A stretch of DNA of 64,000 bases from Siphonodentalium dalli (taxonomy: Eukaryota > Mollusca > Scaphopoda > Gadilida > Siphonodentaliidae), in assembly GCA_032622095.1 (NCBI GenBank), contig CP136069.1, forward strand, positions 125,817,450 to 125,881,449, read 5' to 3'. Both the position numbers and the translations under genes were made by a program. The stretch's first letter is position 1; every line of letters begins with the position of its first letter. Under the pieces are notes generated by a model. The model was given only the letters and a program-made list of their open reading frames with translations. It made no database searches and was not told where the DNA came from. Shown here in pieces: positions 43,301 through 53,759 of this stretch.

Positions 43301-45230
43301 CCTTAGCAGATAGACATCTGTCCAAGGGAATGAGACAGCTAGCAACCTTCGAACCACTGTCGAAGTTGTCCACATATGCCAATGCGTTCGCTGAGTTTGT
43401 GAGTTGACGAACCGTCTATTGAGAAGTGACTAGCTAACTGGTTCGCCAGGTGTACATGTCGTTATCCCATGGGGTATGAGACACATACATAGAGATGACC
43501 TTCTGTAAGCTTGTATACTCATCGGCCATATGCCTTCCTAGTTCAAGATGACGCACAAATATCATAGTTAGCAAATATTTACAATCGTAAGCTAGACACC
43601 GGAAAATGAATTGTTTGAAACGTTATGATTAGAGGGACCCTACTCCCAGGAAGTGGTGAATACTTTGTCGGTGTGAGCGACCTAGATTTATCAGACAAAG
43701 AAATGGAAGCTGGTCCAGATAATTATGGACGTGACGTGGCAAATCAGAATCTGTTATCGGGTAATTGTTCTGATATAACTATTTGGCGCACCACGCTTAC
43801 GGCCATTATCGGCGCTAAGTGGAGACTGGATTTCGAAATACCACATCGCGATATTAATAGTGGTTTTTCATCTTTCCAGAAGGATAAGAGCTATGTTATG
43901 CGTGTTGATACCTTCAAGTTGAACTAGTAGATGGTTTATGTACAGTTTCGTCCATACATACCGATATTATGACAAAAAGTTGAAATTAATATGTGAAAAT
44001 ATCGATTTCTTTTCAATTTCTAGCCGCCAATTTAGCAGCGATCTTGGCTGTGAGTATCAATTGCCAAACCCTAATGAATACTTCATGTCACTATTCCATA
44101 TCAACATGTAATGGTGGGTAGAAATCGCGAAACAATAACGCCCATCCTAAGAATGTAAAGGAATGTAGGCGTGTTTTCAAATTTCGGTCGCCATTTTGGC
44201 GGCCATCTTCGATTTGGAAAACCTTTTCTTGCATGAGATGTAAGGTAATTACTTCACCTCAGTATTTTCAACTCAACTGTACGCATGGATGGAGTTGTCT
44301 CGACAATAATGCCCAATGATGTGAATATGAGGGAATTTCGGTGATTTTTCAAAATCTGTCCGCCATTGTGGGCGCCATTTTGGATTTGGGGGACTTTTAT
44401 TTGGATATGGTACAAGGAAAGTTCTTCGCCTAAGTGTTCCCAACTTACAATAGTAAGCAGGTGTGGAGTTGTCATGACAATAATGCTCACTGATGTTAAA
44501 ATCAGCGATTTTCAGCGATTTTTTATTTCTGGTGGCCATTTTGGCCGCCATCTTGGATTTGGGTAAATATTCCTCGACTCAGGTATAAGAGGAATCCTAG
44601 CTCGAGTATCTCCTGCAAATATATATGCATGGGTGTTGTTATAATAGCAATAACATTCATTGATTCGAAACATAACATCGCGTTATTAACGGAGATTCGG
44701 CTTTGACCTATGATACCGGCATTTGGGAAATCGTGATATCGGACAAAAATATCCCGCAATGAATGCATATTATGGTCCCCATGTATTCGCCAATGACTCC
44801 TCTATATGATAAATGTATAACATGACGCAAAAATTCTAACATTTTCCCACAGAGACAAACGAAAGGTGGTAACATGACAGAAAAATAGCATAATTTCACA
44901 TTTCGGCGGCCATCTTGGCCGCCATATTGGATTCTGGTGTCGGATTTTTGGCTAATTTGTAAGGGTTGTATATTAGTATAACGAATCGAGCGGAAAACAG
45001 GACGGCGTGTGACATCATCTTTACTATAACGGCGACCAAAGATACCTGGTGCATTAAAAAAAAATGGCCGCCATGTTGGACGCCATCTTGTCTGGAGTCT
45101 CTGCGGCCACTTTTTTTTCTTGTTAACAAGTGAAAAAAATTAGAGGAGACCTTAAGGAAGAAAATTAGTGGGGTGAAGTTAAGTCCTGGGGGGGGGGGGG
45201 GGTGCAGAGGTTGACCAATATCTCCTGGAC
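40311..45230. mobile_element. 4.9-kb near-complete palindrome (foldback element)
   Basis: The ends GTCCAGGAGATATTGGTCAA and the complement at 45230 open inverted arms that can be followed inward to about 42450 and 43010, so almost the entire element is an inverted duplication. The outer 1.2 kb of the arms is nearly identical; the inner part is clearly diverged. TA flanks both ends. It interrupts a minus-strand LINE. The outer arms hold roughly 170-bp tandem units, each carrying ATGGCGGCCAAAATGGC-like motifs. Only weak ORF fragments of unknown nature are in the middle. Other ends of this family are at 12587 and 47175. Confidence 0.88.
40974..41510. repeat. ATGGCGGC-containing tandem units, left arm
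   Basis: Three units of about 170 bp each start with AAGATGGCGGCCAAAATGGC or a close variant (40978, 41152, 41324, 41480) followed by GAAATT...CATCA...CATTATTGTCATGACAACTCC. Mirror copies are at 44010-44560. AAGATGGCGGC equals the consensus binding site of the zinc-finger factor YY1; whether it is bound is not known. Confidence 0.8.
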
Positions 45231-46240
45231 TATATGGGGTGTACCATTCCATCTGCCAATTTCAATTGGCAGGTGGTGGTTTGCTGTTCTGAATTTAGTT
45301 AATATAATTCTGTTTCTGCAGTCTAAAATATCTAGGTACTCGTCAAAAAATATGTCATGTTTGAAAATGCTGTATATTTTTCTCCTACTTGAGTTACTCA
45401 TACTTATTTTCCATGAATCTATTAAATCTCTTGTAAGGCAGCATCTAACACATTCTAAAAATTGACTAGCGGATGATAATGTTCCTGTTATTAATAACTG
45501 TGGCTGCTTACATTTATTAAGAATTTCCCGAACTGTTCTCAACCATTTAAAAGAGGTGTCTGCATTGTCGAGGAGTTTCAACGATAGTTTATACAGGGCT
45601 TTCCCATAGCGGGTTTCTTTCATGCTTAAAATTTGGTCCAGTATTTAATAATTCTCAGTAGTATTGTTATATTTAAAGGTAGTCTCCCGGATTCGCCATA
45701 TCCCATGCAATCTGGGGTTGATGGTTTCAAATTAAGTAAAAGTTTACAAAATTTTCTATGAATATTTTCAACTATTTCATTATCGCCAAAGCCCCAGACT
45801 TCACATGCATACAAAAGTATAGGTGTAACTTGTGCGTCAAATAAATCAAATTTATTTTTCACAGATAGGCAATTTGTCCTTGCGCGGGTTATCACGGAAT
45901 ACATGGCACTTGTTGCGTTTGCACATAAGGTTTGCTTTGCTTCTGCGAACTTTCCTGATTTGGTACGCGCAATGCCTAAGTAATTAAATGTTTTTTACTA
46001 TCTCGATAGTACTGCCATTAAATTTAAACTCCTTATTTTTTGGGTGACTTCGCTTTGAGATAAGTAAAACTTTGGTTTTGTCAACAATGACTTTCAACTT
46101 CCAGTCTCTACAGTAATCAGAAAATATATCAAGTTGTTTTTGCAGTTTCTTAGGGGTTTCTGCCATGAGGACTGTATCATCTGCGTAAAAAATAAGGAAT
46201 ATTTTCATATATGAGTTTAGGTTTTCTTCCATTTGGGCGG
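45231..46240 (-). pseudogene. LINE ORF2 reverse transcriptase to C-terminus, minus strand, 5'-truncated
   Basis: Read on the minus strand: IFYADDTVLMAETPKKLQKQ carries the catalytic YADD; VDKTKVLLISKRS and FNGSTIEIV are thumb blocks. After a frame change, DAQVTPILLYACEVWGFG and ESGRLPLNITILLRIIKYW follow, then RYGKALYKLSLKLLDN and ILTKFRTANHHLPIEIGRW. The 5' end is lost near 46240. It belongs to the same broad family as the LINE at 4585. The 3' portion continues at 40310 after the palindromic insertion. Confidence 0.9.
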
Positions 46241-46794
46241 ATATTTTGGTCAGGCCGATATAATCTTTTGGTGGGCGATTCCCACTTGTTTCTATGCGAA
46301 TATAGTCGATGGTAGTTCCGCTACATATATGTGTGGAGTTATTAGTGGTACGATGGCGACATGGGGTCTGCACAGTCTGCCATGTAATGTCAATTTTATA
46401 TGCAGATACCATATTGAAATTCTGGAAAGTAGGGGTTAATATCGCCACACTTCTGCGTGGCCGCGGCCCCAAACACTGCGTATAGAGGTTTCATTAAATC
46501 CTGCACTGTTCTGGTCTCTAAAATCCCGCCTAAAAACCATGCGTGGGTCCGGGCTGATTCGGATCCTAGCAGCTTCGGGCGGTTTTTATGCACGACACAC
46601 TGTCAATATATTTGGGCTGGTATTCTGCGATTCGGGGCTGGATTAATACGATTCCATATGATAACAAAGAACATTAATATTATTTTCGGGCTAACATTTA
46701 CTCCATGATGTCCACGCCATCATCATATATGTATTTGTATAAATGTGTATGTAAATATTACTCTCCCATGCGGAGGCATTAAAGATTATATATA
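46241..46794. other. Unrecognised, with dispersed repeat
   Basis: 46320-46450 resembles 35645-35740. No gene identified; the small ORFs have no recognisable motif. Confidence 0.4.
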
Positions 46795-47175
46795 GGATGC
46801 CCATGTTTGTCTCCACAGACAAACGATAGGTGGTGAAATGTCGACCATATAGCAAATTTTCACCGCCATCTTGACCGCCATATCGGCTTTTGGTGTCGGA
46901 TTGTTGACTAATTTGTAAGTGTGGTATATTAGCATAACGAATCGAGTTGAAAATAAAACCGCATGTGATATTATATATTTACTGTAATGGCGATCAAATA
47001 GCCCTGGCGCATACCAAGCAAATTTGTCGCCATCTTGACTGGAGTCTGTGCGGCCACTTTATTCTTCTTGTTAGCACCGAAAACAGTTAGAGGAGACATT
47101 AAGGAAGAACATTAGCGGGGTGAAGTTGAGTCCTGCATGGGGATGCAAAGGTCGATCGACCAATATCTCCAGGAC
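46795..47175. mobile_element. Right-facing end of the TCCAGGAGATATTGG foldback family
   Basis: It matches the outer 380 bp of the right arm of the element at 40311-45230, diverged (ACCGCCATCTTGACCGCCAT, TAGAGGAGACATTAAGGAAG, GGTGAAGTTGAGTCCTG), ending CCAATATCTCCAGGAC followed by TA. It is truncated inward at 46795. Its variants match the left-facing end at 12587. Confidence 0.8.
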
Positions 47176-47841
47176 TACTAACCGAGATATATATAGGACA
47201 GGACGGACGAGTCGGGAGTATAGACTAGAAACATACATGTGTAACACTTACCGGACGGGACACAAACATGAGCACGAAAGGACGTGCATGACCTGTTTGT
47301 TCCAAATAGCTATACATTTTCGGCCCACAGTTTCGTTCCACTTCATTAAAGACGGTCTTGTTTTCACGTCCTCAAAGTCTAGATATTTTCGGACTGGCCC
47401 ATGGCAAAACTGTTAAACATATATTACCGTTACTCGACGGTTATCAGTTTTTCAAACTCGACCAAAACGATATTGGGTCCAAAACGTTTGGTCATGCAGG
47501 GTGTCTATAAACCAATTAACCCATGCAGGTCCCAACACCTTTCGGTCCGAGCAGCTCTCGTCTTTTGTGAAGTGCATGGGACGAAAATTCAAGCCGAAAA
47601 TCTATTCACTCATAGCCGTTTGGACCAAGTGGGTCCCGTCCCCTCCCATTCCGCTTGTGTCCGGTCACGATCCAGTTATGGTTAGGTTAAGTGTCTCGTC
47701 CCGTCCAGCTAGTCCTCTCCAAGTTAAGGTCGTCCGATCCCGTCATGCCTCACACCGCTATATGACCAATCCCGGCTCGTCACGTCACGTTCCTTCTCAT
47801 CCAGCCCGGCATGCGTGGTCAGGGTTTGAATACCAGCCCGT
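47176..47841. repeat. GC-rich repeat, right half, proximal part
   Basis: Contains GGACAGGACGGACGAGTCGGG, TTATGGTTAGGTTAAGTGTC and CTCGTCCCGTCC. It is the inverted counterpart of 12345-12586 and is continued at 52752 after an inserted palindrome-array element. The 94- and 124-residue ORFs here show no recognisable protein motif. Confidence 0.5.
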
Positions 47842-47867
47842 TATGGCAAGCCGTTTTCACATTTTTG

Positions 47868-48486
47868 GGACTTAAGTCCAAATAGCGAATTGGACTTAAG
47901 TCCAAATGCCACATAATTGTGAATTCGGCGAGGAATTGTACTTAAGTGCAAATGAATTACACTTAAGTGCAAATACTGATATTTTCATCTATTTAGACTT
48001 AAGTCCAATTCCTCGCCGAATTCACAATTATGTGGTATTTGGACTTAAGTCCAATTCATTTGCACTTACGTGAAATTCAACTGTATAAGAAACACCCCCA
48101 TCAGATATTAAGCAGGTCCATCATTTGGACTTAAGTCCAATTAGTGGATTGATTTGGACTTAAGTCCAATTAGTGAATTGATTTGGACTTAAGTCCAATT
48201 CATTTGGACTTAAGTCCAATTATTTGGACTTGAGTCCAATTATTTGGACTTAAGTCCAAATATTCACTAATTTGACTTAAGTCAAAATCAATTCATTAAT
48301 TGGACTTAAGTCAAAATCATTTGGACTTATGTCCAATTATTTGGACTTAAGTCCAAATAATTGGACTTAAGTCCAAAATATTTGGACTTAAGTCCAATTA
48401 GTGAATTGATTTGGACTTATGTCCAATTCATTTGGACTTAAGTCCAATTATTGGGCTTTAGTCCAATTATTTGGACTTAAGTCCAA
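47868..48486. repeat. TTGGACTTAAGTCCAA palindrome array, left
   Basis: More than 15 copies of GGACTTAAGTCC, often flanked by TT and AA, are arranged irregularly with spacers such as ATTCATTTGG and TAGTGAATTGATTT. A 30-bp inverted repeat (47909-47938 with 48006-48035, starting CCACATAATTGTGAATTCGG) is embedded, along with related units TTGCACTTAAGTGCAA. Confidence 0.97.
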
Positions 48487-49735
48487 ATGCTAAGTAGGAA
48501 CTAGATGACATATCTGGACATGCCATAAATGTATTTATTTTGACACATGGGCATGCATCCATGGACCTTTCCCTACTTACAGGGGCGTATGTAGCGTATC
48601 TATTTAAGACTGAGAACCAATTACTTTGATTCATCGTATCATTGATGAAGAACGGACGTATGAATTTGGTGCAAACTAGCGCTAAACATATTTGTATCAC
48701 TATCAGTTTCGGTGACCCTCACCTACCCTCCCCAATCGTATCACAAAGGTGACTTCCATTCCTTATTCGAATAGTTATATTTATGTCGAACAAAGGGTGT
48801 TAATTGTTGGGTGGCCACCATGGCACTCTTTACATACACCCGATCCCAAAATGGTCACTGTCCAGATGGGTTCAAATGCCATTTCTCAGCCCCCTGACCG
48901 AATTAGGTCACACAAATGGCGTTATACGAGCACAACTTGATCTCCAGCAGTTCGGGAGTGACGTCATTGGATGGTAATCATGTTGTGGAACAACATTAGA
49001 ATGCACACAGCTGGTTTCCGTTGTTAGCGACAGCGTCCTTATAGAAACGTCAACATACACAACGTATTTTCGTGCAATCGGCGGCGACCTCTTTCTAAAA
49101 GATCAAATGGTGCGCCCCAAATATAATTGTTTAAAGTTCAGTTTGTTAAGTCTGTAACTTGATTAAGCAACTGGAAGTTTGTTACTATAAAATATACGAT
49201 ATTCTTCCATCCGTGAGCTGGTGAATTTGCACTACCTATAATCGATATCGGTGCTATAGTCTAGACGAGTGCTAGTAGTGCTACTGGCTACTGCTCAACT
49301 TCAAGTTCATTCATAAACAACCAAATTCACATGACTGCTACATATACTCGTACAATTCAGTTTTTTTTTCATTTAGAACTTTACGCGAATCATAAGATTT
49401 TATTAGAAATCACAACATGGTCCATGCTATGATATTTTTCCTGCACAATTTAGAAATATAATTATAATATAAAGCGGACTATTTCGCTGTGCAGTCGTAT
49501 GAATACAAAACTTTCATTATCAGGTTTAGTCTCTACTATACATATAGGGGCCTGAACCCTAATTCCAGATTCCAGCATGCAATTTTCTGTTTGTTAATTG
49601 AACAGGTTCTGTTGCACATGCAGGCTCCAAAATAGCGTGTGTTCTGTCCCTTCTGTCATAACGAAATAAACCCATAAATTATTCTCTCAACTAGTAATGG
49701 CTGACAAAAAAAAACACACTTGCTGGCAGGGGGGG
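48487..49735. other. Non-coding interior of palindrome-array element 2
   Basis: No gene recognised. AT-rich with a few short ORFs that show no family motifs. Confidence 0.45.
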
Positions 49736-52041
49736 GGGGGGTCTGCAAAAAAAGTCCGTATATAGGGCCGGGGTGGGTGGGTGTTACAGAGGCCGAAAAA
49801 ATTGTGCTTGTAATTTTTTTCCAAATTTTTTTTTTTTCAAACAATTTACAAGTACTGACCATGTAATGTTGTTTGTAAGCATTTTAGTACCATGCTTGTT
49901 GGTATAGGGCTATATAGGCAGCTAAAGTGAATCTTTAGCCTCAGGTTTAGCAATATTCTGGATTTCACAGGATCCCGGACCACTTCACAGTGGACCACCG
50001 TAATAGCGTTCAGGAAACTTATGATCAACGGAAGAAATATTTAGTAACAAAATTAATATATTACCCAGTTGTATACCTGAATAAAAGTAATAAAACAAAA
50101 AAACTGTATCACAAATTGGATACTACATGGTGAATACTCAATGATGACTAGATATCATTAACCTGATTGTTGCATAACATGAAATTGAAAAGGGTATCTC
50201 ATAAATTTCTAATGTCTGAAATACTGTCTTGCATGTTCTGGCATGTAATCAAATTCATTCCTTCTGGTTATTTCTCATATTGAATGATTGCAAGTAATGT
50301 TAATTTGCAACAATTATCCAAATAAAACTGAATTGGTTATGATGAATGACCGTTACTATTTACTCAGCAGCTCAGACAATCCCAACTGAAGGTGACGCTA
50401 TTCTCATTGAATTTCCGAACTTTATCTTGGAGCTTTACTGCTCAACAAGACTAAACTAGAGGTGTGACTGTCCCAATGGGACTACAGATACCCCCCTGTT
50501 TTTAAAATACTAAGATGTTTCACATGTCAGTAAACATTTAGTTAAAATAATAAAATAACAGTTCCCATTGCAGGTGTACAACCATAACCCTAATCTTATA
50601 CCTATTGACCGAAAAATGTAGGAATAAAAGCTTAGACAAAATTATGTATGTTGCGAAAAAATTTCTAAGTCGAAAAAGGGGAATAACTCCACACAAAAAA
50701 TGTCGGACAGACATCATAATCGCAGGTGCACAGGTTCCCATGGTACTAAATATCAGTGCCAAGATTAAAAAACATTAATCGAAAAATGTAGAAATAAAAG
50801 CTCGGACAAAATTATGCATGTTGCAAAAAACAATTCTAAGTCGAAAAAGGGGGATAACTCCACCAAAAAATGTCGGACAGACGTCATAATCGCAGGTGCA
50901 CAAGTTCCCATGGTACTAAATATCTGTGCCACGTTTTAAAGAAATTGACCGAAAAATGTAGGAATAAAAACTCGGACAAAAGTATACATGTTGCGAATTT
51001 TTTCTAAGTCGAAAAAGGGGGGATAACTCCACCAAAAAAAGTCGGACAAACGTCATAATCGCAGGTGCACAGGTTCCCATGGTTGTTGATGTCTGCGCCA
51101 AGTTTCACGGAAATTGATCAAAAAACGACTGAGAAAAACTCCGGACAAATTTGTGTCCACGGACGGACGACGGACGGACGACGGACGGACGGACGGACAA
51201 GCTGACTCCAGTATACCCCCCCTAACTTCGTTGGGGGGGGGGGTATAACTAAAATACTAATTGTATACTGTTATCACTTACAAATAGATGAACAGACATA
51301 ATGTGATGCATTAAGATGCATTGAGAAATTACATTCTGGTAGGCATTGATGGTCATAACCCGTGATATTATGCATATTCGTCCCCCATTTCTGGTCCGTC
51401 ACCATGCCATAGGGCATCAAAATATGACAACCGACTCTTGAGTTATAATGCAAAATGTTTTTACGGACGGACGGCTCGAGACGTCAACTATATACCCGCC
51501 GACTAACATCTGGCAGTAAAATAACCATATCTCTATGTGTATACCTAACCAAAAACAATTCCCCTCCCCCACCCACCCCGTTGGATAAGACTAAAGAGTT
51601 CTTTGGTCATGCACAAATAATTGTGGAACGCCTGATCTGTTTACCACTATTTACACTGGCCAGTGTTCTCTGACAGACACAACACACTCGATATATTAAG
51701 GCTATAATGGGGTCTAGGGCGATTTGTGACATATAGTGTACCTACACACTGCTTTATTATTGTTGTTAGATACTGAATACACCAGGAAACACATGGAAAT
51801 ACAGTTTATTTTTCGTTTTTCTGATCTGTGTTTACCAATTAGTAAGGCAGTTAACACAGTTATTGAAGAATGGCTAAAAAAAACTCTGAAATTTTGATAA
51901 AAACATGAGAAAGGGGGGTTGGTCCCCAAAATTTTGGAGGAAAAAAATATTTTTGTGCACAAATGGGATGGTGGGTCCCTCGGGTCGAATTATTTTTTTT
52001 TTGGGCCCTATATGTGCAATTTTTTTCCAGACCCCCCCCCC
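49736..52041 (-). mobile_element. TIR element C, copy 2 (minus orientation)
   Basis: Inverted relative to copy 1 at 27635-29232. The shared ends include GGGTCTGCAAAAAAAGTCCG with TATAGGGCC, and TTTTTTCCAGACCCCCC. It contains three tandem units of about 185 bp (50560-51130; CGAAAAATGTAGGAATAAAA, TAAGTCGAAAAAGG, CATAATCGCAGGTGCACAGG), a (GGAC)n run near 51160-51200, a C/G-run hairpin at about 51212-51250, and a second GGAC segment at 51460-51480. No transposase. Confidence 0.78.
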
Positions 52042-52330
52042 ATGTTGCTGGGGAGAAATTCTTGTAAACATAATATAAACGAAACTGCATGTAGCATGTG
52101 CGTTGTCAAATAACAATTGAATCAAATCGTGAATTAATGTTACTTCATTCAATGATTCATACATACAGTAAGCATTTATTAAGATGTCAATTTGGGTTCG
52201 AACCATGTTCAATGATGCCGAAAACAAGCCACGTAGCAAAAGGGACGCAATTGTATGGCGTTTGACTGTCAATCAAGACTTGCAGGAATATATCGTTACA
52301 AAGAAGGGGACTATCGTTTTAAACCAGATG

Positions 52331-52720
52331 AATTGGACTTAAGTCCAAATGAATTGGACTTAAGTCCAAATCAATTCACTAATTGGACTTAAGTCCAATT
52401 ATTTGGACTTAAGTCCAATTATTTGGACTTAAGTCCAAATCATTTGGACTTAAGTCCAATTAGTGAATTGATTTGGACTTAAGTCCAATTTATTTGGTCT
52501 TTAAGTCCAAATGATTTGGACTTAAGTCCAAATAGCGAATTGGACTTAAGTCCAAATACCAAATATGGAGTTTGACTGTCAAGCAAGACTTGCAGGAATA
52601 TACCATTACAAAGAAGGGGACTATCGTTTAAAACCAGATGAATTGGACTTAAGTCCAAATGATTTTAACTTAAGTCCAATTATTTGGACTTAAGTCCAAT
52701 TAATTGGACTTAAGTCCAAA
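52331..52720. repeat. TTGGACTTAAGTCCAA palindrome array, right
   Basis: About a dozen copies of the same palindrome as at 47868. The array is split by a directly repeated 60-bp segment (CTTGCAGGAATATA...AAAGAAGGGGACTATCG, near 52279 and 52583). Confidence 0.96.
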
Positions 52721-52751
52721 TAAATCAAAAATGTGAAAACGGCTTGCCATA

Positions 52752-53125
52752 GCCCGTAATGTTCCAGTTAGTTTTAGTGTTGGGGTTATGGTCAGGGTTT
52801 TTGGGTCCCGCCCGTGCTACATCTTTATGGTCATGATTAGGGCCCCGATCCGGTTATGCTTAGTTGTTGGACCCCGCCACACTCCACCCCTCGCTCCAAC
52901 GCTTCTCATTCCGTCCCGGTCGGGGTAATGGACCAGGATGCCGTCCTGTCACATCACCTCTTGGGCATATGATTGGAACATTGATTGAATGAATAACTGA
53001 TTACTACATGTAATCCGTGTGGACGGAGTAAGCAATCCGTTCGAACGGATTAGTAAATCGTGTGAACGGATTAGTAATCCATGCCGACCGATTAGTGTTA
53101 CGTGTGCACGGATTAAAAATTAATT
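52752..53125. repeat. GC-rich repeat, right half, distal part with palindrome cluster
   Basis: GGGGTTATGGTCAGGGTTTT and GGTCCCGCCCG continue the GC-rich repeat. At about 53000-53115 are five palindromic ACGGATTA units, the clearest being AATCCGTTCGAACGGATT. The end GTGCACGGATTAAAAATTAA mirrors ATTTTTAAGCCGTGCGCACG at about 11935-11955. Confidence 0.6.
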
Positions 53126-53759
53126 TACAATGTCACCTCACTGGCTCCATCTACTTTTGTACTAAATATGGAGTTTTTATCGATACAATTCTGTGTTTGG
53201 AATCGACGGCGTGTTTTCTCCAGTAATGAAGTCTGCCAATCCAATATTAGAGACCTTTCGCAAAATCACGAATACGATTATGGACAGGTCAAAGTTCGAT
53301 CTTTATATACGCACGGGGTTCTTATGTGAAATGGAATAAACCCTACTCAGTTTAATTATGTGCAGATGTGTCAAGGATGTGCCACCGGTCCTGCTTAGGG
53401 ACGCTCTAACATTATCCGTGTGGTGTATAACACACGGACGTGAACATGGGATCTGATGTCAGAGACACACAATTCTTTTTACATATATATATATATGTGT
53501 AACTGAATATAGTGAGGCATATGCCGTCTCACCAATTAAACTTCATAAAAAATTGTGATGGTATCCACCTTACTATAGGACAATATATCCTATCCATAAT
53601 CGTAATATTGATTTTGAGAAAGTTCTCTAATATAGCGGTGCTTGGCACGAATATGTTGTTTATAGTCTGTTTTATGAGCTTTCGAACATTTCATCATATA
53701 ATTGCGAGGTTGAATTTCATGTAACTACAGTTCGTTCACAAGTCTCTGTCTATTTCCAG
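53126..53759. other. Intron sequence before GPCR exon 2
   Basis: No recognisable repeat. A 70-residue hydrophobic ORF at 53512-53724 shows no receptor motif and is probably chance. The pyrimidine-rich CTGTCTATTTCCAG closes the intron. Confidence 0.5.

Larger units (their letters stand above)
47842..52751. mobile_element. Palindrome-array TIR element 2 (6-bp TSD, TATGG ends)
   Basis: The ends TATGGCAAGCCGTTTTCACA and the complement at 52751 are inverted. GCCCGT flanks both sides (47836-47841, 52752-52757), a 6-bp target duplication. Just inside each end is a long array of the 16-bp palindrome TTGGACTTAAGTCCAA. This is the same architecture, duplication length and TAYGG terminus as element 1 at 14580, with unrelated palindromes. 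The interior contains an inserted TIR element C copy (49736-52041) and non-coding DNA. No transposase. Confidence 0.87.
11800..53759 (+). other. GPCR intron 1, about 42 kb, filled with nested transposons
   Basis: The donor GTATGT at 11800 and the acceptor TTTCCAG at 53753-53759 are phase-compatible (phase 1; split codon G|GA, Gly). The intron contains at least nine distinguishable mobile elements, annotated separately. The stretches 11800-11930 and about 53125-53759 are the only parts without recognisable repeats, suggesting an ancestral intron under 1 kb. Some transposon sequence in the interval is on the opposite strand. Confidence 0.82.

Noticed and set aside
41736-43306. Protein genes in the centre of the palindromic element
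   Set aside because: Short ORFs lack motifs, and matching segments occur in both arms in opposite orientation; at most they are decayed remnants.
47120-47875. Overlapping ORFs of 94-140 residues
   Set aside because: They lie in a GC-rich repeat with a mirrored copy at 12.4 kb; no domain recognised.
47870-48490. CRISPR array
   Set aside because: The repeats are palindromic with irregular, self-similar AT-rich spacers, in a eukaryotic TIR element with no cas genes.
53512-53724. Hydrophobic 70-residue ORF just before GPCR exon 2
   Set aside because: No receptor motif, and the phase-matched splice between 11799 and 53760 already joins TM2 to TM3 without it.
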